DNA of 64,000 nt from assembly GCF_900112865.1 (NCBI RefSeq), contig NZ_FONH01000004.1, forward strand, positions 285,790-349,789. The letters are read 5' to 3'. The notes below the pieces were generated by a model. That model was given only the letters and a program-made list of their open reading frames with translations, searched no databases and had not been told where the DNA came from. The position numbers and the translations under genes are program-made. Numbering within the stretch: the stretch's first letter is position 1; each line of letters begins with the position of its first letter. Source of the stretch: Dyella marensis (GTDB taxonomy: Bacteria > Pseudomonadota > Gammaproteobacteria > Xanthomonadales > Rhodanobacteraceae). Shown here piece by piece: positions 56,420 to 64,000 of this stretch.

Positions 56420-56520
56420 CCGGCGTAGGTTGGGGTGAGCCGCAGGCGAACCCCAACAGGCGTACGGGTTCGCCGAGCGCCTGTTGGGGTTCGCCTGCGG
56501 CTCACCCCAACCTACGCCGG
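56420..56520. repeat. Palindromic repeat family A, copy 4 (43-base perfect arms)
   Basis: The longest copy: 43-base perfect arms (56420-56462 with 56478-56520) and a 15-base loop. The right arm overlaps the S4 gene by 9 bases (56512-56520) and supplies its stop codon and last two residues. It lies between the convergent ends of nat and the S4 gene. Confidence 0.93.
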
Positions 56521-56751
56521 TGTGATACCGGCGCGTTTTACGCGAATCCGCACATCGTCGATCTCGACGACCTGCCCCGCGTGGATCTTGCAGGTCTTGC
56601 GCAGCTCCTGCTGCCCATCCACATACACCGCCCCGCTGGCCACGATCGCCTTGCCGGCGCCGCCGCTGTCGCACAGGCCGGTCAGTTTCAGCAGCTGGTT
56701 GAGTTCCACGTGTTCGTGGCGGTCGTCGAGGTCGAAATCGATGGACTGCAT
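56512..56751 (-). CDS. Small S4-domain RNA-binding protein (YbcJ-like)
   Basis: 79 residues, essentially one S4 domain: HVELNQLLKLTGLCDSGGAGKAIVASGAVYVDG then QELRKTCKIHAGQVVEIDD. The length and core match YbcJ-type proteins. Its ATG overlaps the barstar stop by one base, forming an operon with barstar and the RNase. The final residues come from the adjacent repeat. Its RNA target is unknown. Confidence 0.85.
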   Translation of the reverse strand: MQSIDFDLDDRHEHVELNQLLKLTGLCDSGGAGKAIVASGAVYVDGQQELRKTCKIHAGQVVEIDDVRIRVKRAGITPA

Positions 56752-57188
56752 CAGAAATCCGGATCGTTGAAGGCGCTTTCGGGCATGGCGAAGAAGGCGA
56801 AGAACGGCTTGCCGTCTTCCTGCCAGGTCTCGGCGGCTTCGTCGAGGATGTCCAGCAGGATGTCGAAGTCTTCCTCGCTGGCTTCGCGCAGGTCGTCGGC
56901 GTGGTCGAACAGCAGCAGGTAGCCGCTGCCTTCGAGCCAGTCCAGGTCGTTGACGCTGTCGGCCAGGGCGTCCCAGTTGTCGCCGAACTCGGCGGGCAGG
57001 CGCCAGGATGCCTTGAGGCGGCGCAGCAGTTCGTCCTTGCCGGTGCAGCCCTTGAGGCTGGTGCGCGCGACGAACAGGCCGTGGCCGGCGCCTTGGGCGG
57101 CGAGCGGGTCGAGGTCGTCCTCGACCACGAAGAACACGCCGCCGGCGTCGGGGTCGAGCAGGTCGATGTCGTGGTCCTGGGTGGTCAT
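56751..57188 (-). CDS. Barstar-family ribonuclease inhibitor
   Basis: 145 residues, longer than Bacillus barstar because of an N-terminal acidic extension. Barstar-like features: LKASWRLPAEFGDNWDALADSVNDLDWL, with the inhibitory helix acidic residues, and a strongly acidic C-terminus. It would neutralise the adjacent RNase before its export. Its ATG overlaps the RNase stop by 4 bases. Confidence 0.88.
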   Translation of the reverse strand: MTTQDHDIDLLDPDAGGVFFVVEDDLDPLAAQGAGHGLFVARTSLKGCTGKDELLRRLKASWRLPAEFGDNWDALADSVNDLDWLEGSGYLLLFDHADDLREASEEDFDILLDILDEAAETWQEDGKPFFAFFAMPESAFNDPDF

Positions 57189-57625
57189 TGCGGCACCTTG
57201 AATGCGCGGAACGAGCGGTAGTGGTCGTCGGTGTAGTAGTAGACCACCGGCGGGTTACCGCCTGTGATGATGCGCCGCGCGCCGCGGTTGTCGAGGCCGG
57301 GCGTGTCCACCGTGTACTCGTGGTAATAGCCGCGCGGCTGCGCCGGCAGCAGGCCTTCGCGATTGCCGAACACGGTACCGTCCTGGCGGTTCGGGAACGG
57401 ACCGCCGCGGGCGATCAGCGCGAGCGTGTCGCGTGCTTCGGGCGGCAGGAACGACGGCAGGCCGCCGGCCGGCGCGGACTCGTTGCGCGGCGGGTGGGCG
57501 GACGGCGCGACGGCCGCCTGGGACGACGGCGCGACAGTCGGCGCTGGCGTCGTCGGATGGCGGTTCCAGAGGAGGGCCGCGATCGCCACGACGGCCAGCA
57601 CGAGCAAGGGTCTGAAGGAGCGCAT
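57185..57625 (-). CDS. Secreted barnase/RNase N1-type ribonuclease
   Basis: 146 residues. A membrane signal (1-20) is followed by a Pro/Ala-rich linker (about 22-55) and the catalytic domain. Active-site residues by family order: E103 (YYHEYTV), R117/R118 (GARRII) and H135 (TDDHYRSF), with FPNRQDGTVFGNREGLLP matching the barnase core. It should cleave RNA after export; the barstar gene follows immediately. Use as a toxin against competitors, or for nutrient RNA, is an inference. Confidence 0.9.
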   Translation of the reverse strand: MRSFRPLLVLAVVAIAALLWNRHPTTPAPTVAPSSQAAVAPSAHPPRNESAPAGGLPSFLPPEARDTLALIARGGPFPNRQDGTVFGNREGLLPAQPRGYYHEYTVDTPGLDNRGARRIITGGNPPVVYYYTDDHYRSFRAFKVPQ

Positions 57626-57743
57626 GGAAGCCGCCGTTCGAAGTGGCGCGCAGCTTAACAGGGCCGCATGACGCGGCACTTGCTTGGTGTTCGCAAAATC
57701 TTGCGGCACACTCGGGTCTTTTGGCCGGACCTCCGGAGCACGC

Positions 57744-59297
57744 ATGAGCGCCGCCTCTTCCACCGCCCGCGGCCGCCTGCCGCGCCAGATCCCCTACATC
57801 ATCGGCAACGAGGGCTGCGAGCGCTTTTCCTTCTACGGGATGCGCAACATCCTCACTCCGTTCCTGATCACTTCGCTGCTGCTGCACCTGCCGGAGGCGC
57901 AGCGTCCCGGCGCGGCCAAGGACGTGTTCCACACCTTCGTGATCGGCGTGTACTTCTTCCCGCTGCTGGGCGGCTGGCTGGCCGACCGCTTCTTCGGCAA
58001 ATACCACACCGTGCTGTGGATGAGCCTCGTGTACTGCCTGGGCCACCTGTGCCTGGCGCTGTTCGAGCACCATCCCACCGGCTTCTATGCCGGCCTGGGC
58101 CTGATCGCACTGGGGGCGGGCGGGATCAAGCCGCTGGTGGCCTCCTTCGTCGGCGACCAGTTCGACAGCGGCAACAAGCACCTGGCCAAGCCGGTGTTCG
58201 ACGCCTTCTACTGGATCATCAACTTCGGCTCGTTCTTCGCCTCGCTGCTGATGCCGATGTTCCTGCGCCACTACGGCGCGGCGGTGGCGTTCGGCATTCC
58301 CGGCGCGCTGATGTTTGTGGCCACCTTCGTGCTGTGGCTGGGGCGCCATCGCTACGTGATGGTGCCGCCGTCGCCGCCGGATCCGGATGCGTTCTCCCGC
58401 GTGGTGCGCAGCGCTCTGCTCACCCGTGCGCCGGGGCAGGCGCGGCCGGGCCTGTGGCTGGCCGGCGCGGGCGTGCTTGCCGCGCTGGCGGCGCTGGCCA
58501 TGACGCCGGCGCTGGGCTTCGTGATCGCGCTGTGCCTGGCCATCGTCGCGCTGATCGGCGGCGTCGGCGGCGGCGCCTGGCTGCAGCTGGAGCGGGCGCG
58601 CGGGCGGCATCCGCAGGTGTCGGTGGACGGCGCGCGCAATGTGCTGCGCGTGCTGGTGATCTTCGCGCTGACCACGCCGTTCTTCTCGCTGTTCGACCAG
58701 AAGGCCTCGACCTGGGTGCTGCAGGGCACTGCGATGGCCGCGCCGGGCTGGTTCCACCCGGCGCAGATGCAGGCGCTCAACCCGCTGCTGGTGATGCTGC
58801 TGATCCCGTTCAACAACCTGGTGCTGTTCCCGCTGCTGCGCCGGCGCGGCGTCGAGCCCACCGCGCTGCGCAAGATGACCGCCGGCATCGCCTTCGCCGG
58901 CCTGGCCTGGATCGTGGTCGGCGGCTATCAGCTGCTGCTCGACGACGGCCAGGCGCTGTCGATCGTGTGGCAGGTGCTGCCCTACCTGCTGCTGACCTTC
59001 GGCGAGGTGCTGGTCGCGGCCACCGGGCCGGAGTTCGCCTACAGCCAGGCGCCGGCCTCGATGAAGGGCGTGATGATGAGCTTCTGGTACCTGGCCACCA
59101 CCATCGGCAACCTGTGGGTGCTGATCGCCAACGCTGCCGTGCGGCACGAGGCGGTGACCGGGCATATCGCGACCACCGGGCTCAGCATCGATGCGTTCCA
59201 GATGTTCTTCTTCGCCGCCTTCGCGCTGCTGGCTGCGCTGGCTTTCGGCGCCTATGCGCGCCGTTACCGTGAGGTGGACAACTACCGCATGGCCTGA
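57744..59297 (+). CDS. POT/PTR2 family oligopeptide transporter
   Basis: 517 residues, about 14 helices. Family signatures: NEGCERFSFYGMRNIL (the ExxER proton-coupling motif) and FxYxxxNxGxLxxP-like DAFYWIINFGSF. It imports di- and tripeptides with protons. The ATG with CCGGAG upstream is used; the longer frame adds 20 unlikely residues. It diverges from the RNase gene by 118 bases. Confidence 0.92.
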   Translation: MSAASSTARGRLPRQIPYIIGNEGCERFSFYGMRNILTPFLITSLLLHLPEAQRPGAAKDVFHTFVIGVYFFPLLGGWLADRFFGKYHTVLWMSLVYCLGHLCLALFEHHPTGFYAGLGLIALGAGGIKPLVASFVGDQFDSGNKHLAKPVFDAFYWIINFGSFFASLLMPMFLRHYGAAVAFGIPGALMFVATFVLWLGRHRYVMVPPSPPDPDAFSRVVRSALLTRAPGQARPGLWLAGAGVLAALAALAMTPALGFVIALCLAIVALIGGVGGGAWLQLERARGRHPQVSVDGARNVLRVLVIFALTTPFFSLFDQKASTWVLQGTAMAAPGWFHPAQMQALNPLLVMLLIPFNNLVLFPLLRRRGVEPTALRKMTAGIAFAGLAWIVVGGYQLLLDDGQALSIVWQVLPYLLLTFGEVLVAATGPEFAYSQAPASMKGVMMSFWYLATTIGNLWVLIANAAVRHEAVTGHIATTGLSIDAFQMFFFAAFALLAALAFGAYARRYREVDNYRMA

Positions 59298-59437
59298 GCC
59301 GCCGCGGCGATTGGACGGCTAGACGGATGCGCCGGAGTGGGCAATTCCTGCGAACCGCGCCGCATTGAGGCGCATCCGACGTTGCCCGATTGCCGCAGTG
59401 CAAGGTACATTCCGAACAATTCGCTGGGGGGAAAACC

Positions 59438-59980
59438 ATGAACAAGACGACGATGGCCCGCGGGGCGGGCCTGGCGGTGCTGGCTTTGGCGCTGGCCGCC
59501 TGCGGGGGACACAAGGCGCGCGAGACCGCACCGGTGGATGCGCTGGTGGTGCCGGCCTTCGCGCCGTGGATCAGCGTGGAGCCCACCGCGGGCGACCTGC
59601 AGGTGCGCGGCCTGGACGAGAAGGTGGTGCTGAGCCCGTCGCGTCCCGTGTCCGAAGTGCTGCAGGCGCAGCTGCGCCAGGCCTTGCAGCCGGCCTATAT
59701 CTCCAACCTCACGGTGGCCTGCGAGCGGGTCAAGACCGATATCCGCGTGCGCCACGAGGACGACAAGCCCTCGATCGCCACGCTGGACATCAGCATGCGC
59801 TGCACCACCAATGCGCGCGGCTTCGTCACGCGCAGCGAGCCGCACCTGGAGCCGACGGCCGCGGTCAACGCGCAGACCAACTATCCGACGCTGTTCGTCA
59901 GCCTGCTGGACAACGCGTCGAAGGAGCTGGCGACGAAGTTGCAGGCGGATATCGATGCCAGCAAGGCGAATCTGAAGTAA
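59438..59980 (+). CDS. Lipoprotein of unknown function
   Basis: 180 residues. Lipoprotein signal with lipobox LALAAC (Cys22). The mature domain has alternating strands and helices, with ACERVKTDIRVRHEDD and SMRCTTNARGFV (one Cys each) and an Ala/Lys-rich C-terminal helix (KELATKLQADIDASKANLK). It resembles the YajG-type envelope lipoproteins in layout, but the match is weak. GGGGGG precedes the ATG. Confidence 0.75.
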   Translation: MNKTTMARGAGLAVLALALAACGGHKARETAPVDALVVPAFAPWISVEPTAGDLQVRGLDEKVVLSPSRPVSEVLQAQLRQALQPAYISNLTVACERVKTDIRVRHEDDKPSIATLDISMRCTTNARGFVTRSEPHLEPTAAVNAQTNYPTLFVSLLDNASKELATKLQADIDASKANLK

Positions 59981-60022
59981 GCGCGCTGCGGCGCGAAGCT
60001 TTGGGGCGTAGCGCGAGGTTCA

Positions 60023-60200
60023 GCGCTGCGCTCCGCCCGTACCCTCACCCCATCCCCTCTCTCCCACGGGGACTACCTTCGGGTCGCCGGAGGGAGAGGG
60101 GATCACCTCACCTTTTCAGATGGCGGCAGCCGGATGAGGGTGCGGGCGGAGCGGTGCACGTCACGCTCGCGTTTCGCCAGTACCCTCACCTCTGCCCGTA
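60023..60200. repeat. Repeat family B, copy 2
   Basis: Contains the shared GGCGGCAGCCGGATGAGGGT and GCGGGCGGAGCGGTGCAC core and flanking CCCTCACCCC blocks in opposite orientation. It overlaps the C-terminal codons of the flavoprotein gene (60161 to about 60200), so the last residues of that protein (GRGEGTGETRA) are repeat-derived. Confidence 0.8.
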
Positions 60201-61462
60201 GCGAAGCTGAAGCTGTCATGGCGCCGCGCCAGCGTCCATGCCGCGGCGGCGCAGCCCGCGCGCAGCCCACTGGCGAAGCAGGCGGTGAGCAGGTAGCCGC
60301 CGGTCGGGGCTTCCCAGTCGAGCATCTCGCCCGCGCAGAAGACGCCGGGCAGGGCGGTCAGCATCAGGCCGTCGTCCAGCGCTTCCAGGCGCACGCCGCC
60401 GGCGCTGCTGATCGCTTCGGCGATGGGGCGGGGCTGTTTCAGGATCAGCTCGAGCCGCTTGATCGCACGTGCCAGCTTCGCGCTGTCGTGCAGGCTGTCC
60501 TTGTCCACCAGCTCGTGCAGCAGGGCCGCCTTGACGCCGGCGATGCCGGCCTGGCGGCGCAGATGCTCGCTGAGCGAGCGGCTGCCGCGCGGCTTGGCCA
60601 GGTCCCGTTCCAGCCGTTCGAGCGGGCGGTCCGGCGCGAGGTCCAGCGTGAGCGTGGCCTGGCCCTCGCGTGCGATGGTTTCGCGCAGCCGCGCCGACAG
60701 CGCATAGACCAGGCTGCCTTCGATGCCGGTGGCGGTGATCACGCATTCGCCCTGGCGCTGCTGCTCGCCGCCGTCGTTATCGCGCCAGTGCGCCACCACC
60801 GGTTTCAGCGGCGCGCCGGCGTGGCGCTCGGCCAGATGCGCGCTCCAGCCGATATCGAAGCCGCAGTTGGCCGGCTGCAGCGGCGCCACGTCCACGCCGC
60901 GCGCGACCAGCCACGGCTGCCAGGCGCCGTCCGAACCGAGCTGCGGCCAGCTGCCGCCGCCGAGGGCGAGCACGCTGGCGTCGGCGCGCACCGCCAGTTC
61001 GCCGCCGGGCGCGGCGAAACGCAGCGCGCCGTCGTCGGTCCAGCCCAGCCAGCGATGCTGCACATGGAAGCGCACGCCGCTCTCGCGCAGGCGATGCACC
61101 CAGGCGCGCAGCAGCGGCGCGGCCTTGAGGTCGGCCGGGAACACGCGGCCGGAGCTGCCGATGAAGGTTTCCACGCCGAGCCCGCGCGCCCATTCGCGCA
61201 GCGCATCGGCATCGAAGTCGTCCAGCCAGCGGCCGACCGCCGCGGCGCGCTCGCCGTAGCGCCGGTCGAAAGCGGGACGCGGCTCGCCATGCGTGAGGTT
61301 CATGCCGCCCACGCCGGCGAGCAGGAATTTCCGGCCGACCGAGCCCTTGGCCTCGTAGACATCGACCTCGAGTCCGGCGGCGCGGGCGGTTTCGGCGGCC
61401 ATCAGGCCGGCGGGGCCGGCGCCGACGATGGCGAGGGTGGGTGTGGGTGTGGGCTTGGACAT
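60161..61462 (-). CDS. HI0933-type FAD-dependent oxidoreductase
   Basis: 433 residues. N-terminal FAD-binding motif IVGAGPAGLMAAETAR, the HI0933-family GRKFLLAGVGGMNLTHGE (about 43-60), VLALGGGSWPQLGSDG and the C-terminal GVFCAGEMLDWEAPTGGYLL. This family includes flavoproteins of the BaiN type; the substrate is unknown. No clear ribosome site is seen: a family A repeat begins 13 bases before the start codon. The C-terminus runs into repeat B. Confidence 0.85.
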   Translation of the reverse strand: MSKPTPTPTLAIVGAGPAGLMAAETARAAGLEVDVYEAKGSVGRKFLLAGVGGMNLTHGEPRPAFDRRYGERAAAVGRWLDDFDADALREWARGLGVETFIGSSGRVFPADLKAAPLLRAWVHRLRESGVRFHVQHRWLGWTDDGALRFAAPGGELAVRADASVLALGGGSWPQLGSDGAWQPWLVARGVDVAPLQPANCGFDIGWSAHLAERHAGAPLKPVVAHWRDNDGGEQQRQGECVITATGIEGSLVYALSARLRETIAREGQATLTLDLAPDRPLERLERDLAKPRGSRSLSEHLRRQAGIAGVKAALLHELVDKDSLHDSAKLARAIKRLELILKQPRPIAEAISSAGGVRLEALDDGLMLTALPGVFCAGEMLDWEAPTGGYLLTACFASGLRAGCAAAAWTLARRHDSFSFATGRGEGTGETRA

Positions 61463-61474
61463 GAGGCGCGCATT

Positions 61475-61561
61475 GTAGGTTGGGGTGAGCCGGAGGCGAA
61501 CCCCAACCAGGCACCGCAGCATGCCGCCACGTTGGGGTTCGCTATGCTCACCCCAATCTAC
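61475..61561. repeat. Palindromic repeat family A, copy 5 (degenerate)
   Basis: Left arm 61475-61490 and right arm near 61545-61561 pair with a T for C change (GTAGGTTGGGG against CCCCAATCTAC). It lies in the divergent promoter of the flavoprotein and ABC transporter genes, the only copy located between divergent genes. Confidence 0.75.
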
Positions 61562-61623
61562 TTGTCATTCCCCTCACCCCCCTCTCAGGCACCATGCCTC
61601 GCCTGGCATGGCAGGACCTCTCC

Positions 61624-63474
61624 ATGATCTTCCGCTGGTTCGAATCCCTGATCGATGCCTTCAAGGAACCCGAGGACGGCATGCCACCGGACTCGGTATG
61701 GCGTTTCTACGTGTTCTATCTGCGCCAGGTGTGGCCGGTGTTCGCCGCCGCGATCGTGGTCGGCTTTGGCGTGGCCATCGTCGAGGTGGCGATGTTCGGC
61801 TTCATCGGCCGCATCGTCGACCTGGCCAAGGGCGCGCCGGCGGCGGACTTCTTCGCCAGGCACGGCCGCGAACTGCTGTGGATGGTGCTGGTCACGCTGG
61901 TCGCGCGCCCGGTGCTGATCCTGCTGCACGACTTGCTGGTCAACCAGGCGATCGTGCCCAACCTCACCAGCCGCATCCGCTGGCAGAACCATCGCTATGT
62001 GATCCGCCAGAGCCTGGGTTTCTTCCAGAACGACTACGCCGGCCGCATCGCCAACCGCATCATGCAGACCGCCGGCTCGCTGCGCGAATCGGCGGTGCAG
62101 ATCGTCGATGCGATCTGGTACGTCACCATTTACACCGGCAGCGCGCTGGTGATGTTCGCGCATGCGGACGTGTGGCTGGCGGCACCGCTGCTGCTGTGGC
62201 TGGTGCTGTACGTCATCACCCTCGCGTATTTCGTGCCGCGCACCAAGGAGCGTTCCTGGAAGCAGTCCGAAGCACGCTCGCGCCTGATGGGCCGCATCGT
62301 CGACGGCTACAGCAATATCCTCACCCTGAAGCTGTTCGCGCATACCCGCCGCGAGGAGGCCTACGTGGCCGAGGCGATGGGCGAGCAGATCCAGCGCATG
62401 CGCTCGATGACCCGCCTGACCACCGCCATGGACGCCACGATCAGCGCGCTCAACGGCCTGTTGATCGTGGGCACCTCGGCGCTGGCGGTGTGGCTGTGGA
62501 GCCAGGGCCGCGTGACGGTGGGCGCGATCGCGCTGTCCACCGGCCTGGTCATCCGCATCCACAATATGTCCGGCTGGATCATGTGGGTGGTCAATGGCAT
62601 CTTCGAGAATGTAGGCACCGTGCAGGACGGCCTGGAGACCATCGCCAGGCCGCGCCTGGTGCAGGACCGCCCCGACGCCGTGCCCTTGCAGGTGAACCGC
62701 GGTGGCGTGCGCTTCGAGGACATCCATTTCCACTACGGCAAGAAGGGCGGCGTGATCGCCGGCCTGGACCTGGCCGTGCGTCCCGGCGAGAAGATCGGCC
62801 TGGTGGGTCCTTCCGGCGCGGGCAAGTCCACCCTGGTCAACGTGCTGCTGCGCCTGTACGACCTGGAGGACGGGCGCATCCTGATCGACGGCCAGGACAT
62901 CGCCGGCGTGCAGCAGGAGAGCCTGCGTTCGCAGATCGGCGTGGTCACGCAGGACACGTCGCTGTTGCATCGCTCGATTCGCGACAACCTGCTGTACGGA
63001 CGCCCCGACGCCACCGAGGAAGATATCCGCGAGGCGGTGCGCAAGGCGCGCGCCGACGAGTTCATCCCGCAGCTGGTGGACGGGGAGGGGCGCACCGGCT
63101 ACGACGCCCACGTCGGCGAGCGTGGCGTCAAGCTCAGCGGCGGCCAGCGCCAGCGCATCGCCATCGCGCGCGTGCTGCTGAAGGATGCGCCGATCCTGAT
63201 CCTGGACGAGGCCACCTCGGCGCTGGATTCGGAGGCGGAAGCGGCGATCCAGGACAGCCTGGAGCTGCTGATGCGCGGCAAGACGGTGATCGCCATCGCG
63301 CACCGGCTGTCGACCATCGCGCGGATGGATCGGCTGGTGGTGATGGACAAGGGGCATGTGGTGGAGAGCGGCACGCATGCCGAGCTGATCGCGCGCGACG
63401 GTTTGTATGCGCGCTTGTGGAAGCGGCAGACGGGTGGCTTCGTGGCTGCCGAGGATGACGCGGCCCTGGCGTGA
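61624..63474 (+). CDS. ABC exporter, fused permease and ATPase
   Basis: 616 residues. Six membrane helices (about 36-330) are followed by an ATPase domain: Walker A GPSGAGKST (395-403), signature LSGGQ (504-508), Walker B ILILDE (524-529) and the H-loop IAIAHRLS. This is the MsbA/multidrug half-transporter architecture that functions as a homodimer. The start is the ATG at 61624; one ten codons upstream is possible. Substrate unknown. Confidence 0.92.
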   Translation: MIFRWFESLIDAFKEPEDGMPPDSVWRFYVFYLRQVWPVFAAAIVVGFGVAIVEVAMFGFIGRIVDLAKGAPAADFFARHGRELLWMVLVTLVARPVLILLHDLLVNQAIVPNLTSRIRWQNHRYVIRQSLGFFQNDYAGRIANRIMQTAGSLRESAVQIVDAIWYVTIYTGSALVMFAHADVWLAAPLLLWLVLYVITLAYFVPRTKERSWKQSEARSRLMGRIVDGYSNILTLKLFAHTRREEAYVAEAMGEQIQRMRSMTRLTTAMDATISALNGLLIVGTSALAVWLWSQGRVTVGAIALSTGLVIRIHNMSGWIMWVVNGIFENVGTVQDGLETIARPRLVQDRPDAVPLQVNRGGVRFEDIHFHYGKKGGVIAGLDLAVRPGEKIGLVGPSGAGKSTLVNVLLRLYDLEDGRILIDGQDIAGVQQESLRSQIGVVTQDTSLLHRSIRDNLLYGRPDATEEDIREAVRKARADEFIPQLVDGEGRTGYDAHVGERGVKLSGGQRQRIAIARVLLKDAPILILDEATSALDSEAEAAIQDSLELLMRGKTVIAIAHRLSTIARMDRLVVMDKGHVVESGTHAELIARDGLYARLWKRQTGGFVAAEDDAALA

Positions 63475-63484
63475 GCTTCTGCCT

Positions 63485-63660
63485 TCTCTGCCCTCCGGGG
63501 GACCCGAAGGTAGTCCCTGTGGGAGAGAGGGTTGGGGTGAGGGGGAGGGGCTCGCCCCAACGCTTCTGCTTTAGCGGTTTTTTGCTCGTCATCCCTGTGC
63601 AGGCAGGAATCCGCTTTGCTCGTCATCCCGGCGTAGGCCGGGATCCAGTAGCGGTACGGC
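63485..63660. repeat. Repeat families B (partial) and C after the ABC gene
   Basis: 63485-63557 holds a partial B unit (CCCTCCGGGGGACCCGAAGG and GGGTTGGGGTGAGGG). 63588-63613 and 63622-63650 are two direct copies of the C unit GTCATCCC...GGAATCC/GGGATCCAG, the second closest to the 3451 copy. No gene is seen in 63475-64000. Confidence 0.7.
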
Positions 63661-63728
63661 TCGATGGTCGCGTAGCGCTTAGTTTGTCTCGCCTATGGCG
63701 AGGGTTTCGTGCCGCTGCCGCGGCCCGA

Positions 63729-63887
63729 CCTACTTTCTCTTGCTTGCCCAAGAGAAAGTAGGCAAAGAGAAGGGCACCCTGCACGGCGCCCTCCGCAGCT
63801 TCGCTGCTGCGGGTACGTGAGGGCTGGCCGGGCTTTTTGACGGGACATCCGTGTCCCGTCAAAAAGGCGAGGACTCCTGTCCTCGCC
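63729..63887. repeat. Array of three perfect hairpins in the terminal intergenic region
   Basis: Arms 63729-63742/63749-63762 (14 bases, CCTACTTTCTCTTG and its complement), 63834-63847/63852-63865 (14 bases, TTTTTGACGGGACA, loop TCCG), and 63866-63874/63879-63887 (9 bases, loop TCCT). The second and third are back to back. It looks like a repetitive extragenic element; the middle hairpin has a T tract and A run so it could terminate in either direction. Confidence 0.75.
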
Positions 63888-63946
63888 CCCTTCGGGGCCT
63901 GATCGTCCAGCCCTCACCGCCGCGCCAAGGGGGTTGAAGATCAAGA

Positions 63947-63982
63947 GCCAGAGCAAAAGCCAGAGCAAAAGCCAGAGCAAAA
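63947..63982. repeat. Three tandem copies of a 12-base unit
   Basis: GCCAGAGCAAAA is repeated exactly three times (63947-63958, 63959-63970, 63971-63982) and then diverges to GCGCAC. The minus-strand frame across it reads LLWLLLW, a low-complexity artefact rather than a protein. Confidence 0.85.
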
Positions 63983-64000
63983 GCGCACAAGCGGAACGCC

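Noticed and set aside
63693..63980. Minus-strand frame beginning MLWLLLWLLLW
   Set aside because: The leucine/tryptophan repeats come from the 12-base tandem repeat; it crosses several hairpins and is a known type of annotation artefact.

Overview
The window is GC-rich, densely coded chromosomal DNA from a gammaproteobacterium. It most resembles the Xanthomonadales/Lysobacterales, probably Rhodanobacteraceae (Dyella, Frateuria or Rhodanobacter type). The reasons are codon bias, many TonB-dependent or beta-barrel outer-membrane proteins, a HutF-type histidine pathway, a Xanthomonas-type nucleotide pyrophosphatase, a bTHX ribosomal protein, and several palindromic intergenic repeat families. 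The placement is inferred from gene content, since no rRNA or tRNA gene was seen.

Layout. 1-3 kb: 3' part of a large outer-membrane barrel protein. 3-3.7 kb: a non-coding stretch with a long inverted repeat and a cluster of DnaA-box-like sites. 3.7-5.9 kb: tautomerase, and a periplasmic catalase-like peroxidase divergent from a Cys-rich (Fe-S type) regulator. 6.5-14.3 kb: an accessory-looking island with two paralogous TetR regulators flanking a TonB-dependent receptor and two secreted proteins (one PraB-like, one unrecognised), then a phosphopantetheinyl transferase. 14.3-19.2 kb: PAP2 phosphatase plus glycosyltransferase, a DUF4399 protein, an outer-membrane transporter-like protein and gltX. 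19.2-23.4 kb: a zinc module (zur, znuD-like receptor, MerC protein, CDF exporter). 23.5-31.7 kb: bTHX, an unknown 433-aa protein, hutI in a tightly overlapping operon with a ClC channel and a GNAT-nitrilase fusion, divergent hutF, DoxX and a tiny lipoprotein.

31.7-38.7 kb: LysR with a divergent aldo/keto reductase - hydrolase - GlcG-like operon; a Spy/CpxP-like protein divergent from a CpxRA-like two-component system with a perfect CpxR box between them; and a TacA/TacT-type toxin-antitoxin pair with a 21-bp palindromic operator. 38.8-48.1 kb: DMT exporter, GH123-like protein, MFS transporter, Zn-dependent phosphodiesterase, Gln-rich protein, and an alkylation-repair operon (Ada-AlkA fusion plus Ogt). 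48.3-51.9 kb: secreted protein, hutU, and a TenA-like diiron oxidase with the metal-ligand pattern of UndA (1-alkene formation), with a possible short leader peptide. 51.9-64 kb: PAS-GGDEF-EAL protein, secreted MsrA, arylamine N-acetyltransferase, S4 protein overlapping a barstar/barnase-type RNase pair, POT transporter, lipoprotein, flavoprotein, ABC exporter, and a repeat-rich tail.

The histidine-degradation genes are scattered: hutI/hutF near 25-31 kb, hutU at 49 kb, no hutH in the window. Four repeat families are visible. The most striking has five copies of a long hairpin (arms up to 43 bp) next to gene ends, and one copy supplies the stop codon of the gene it touches. The strongest candidates for new biology are the twin-TetR/TonB-receptor/secreted-protein island, the UndA-like oxidase locus and the non-oriC DnaA-box cluster.
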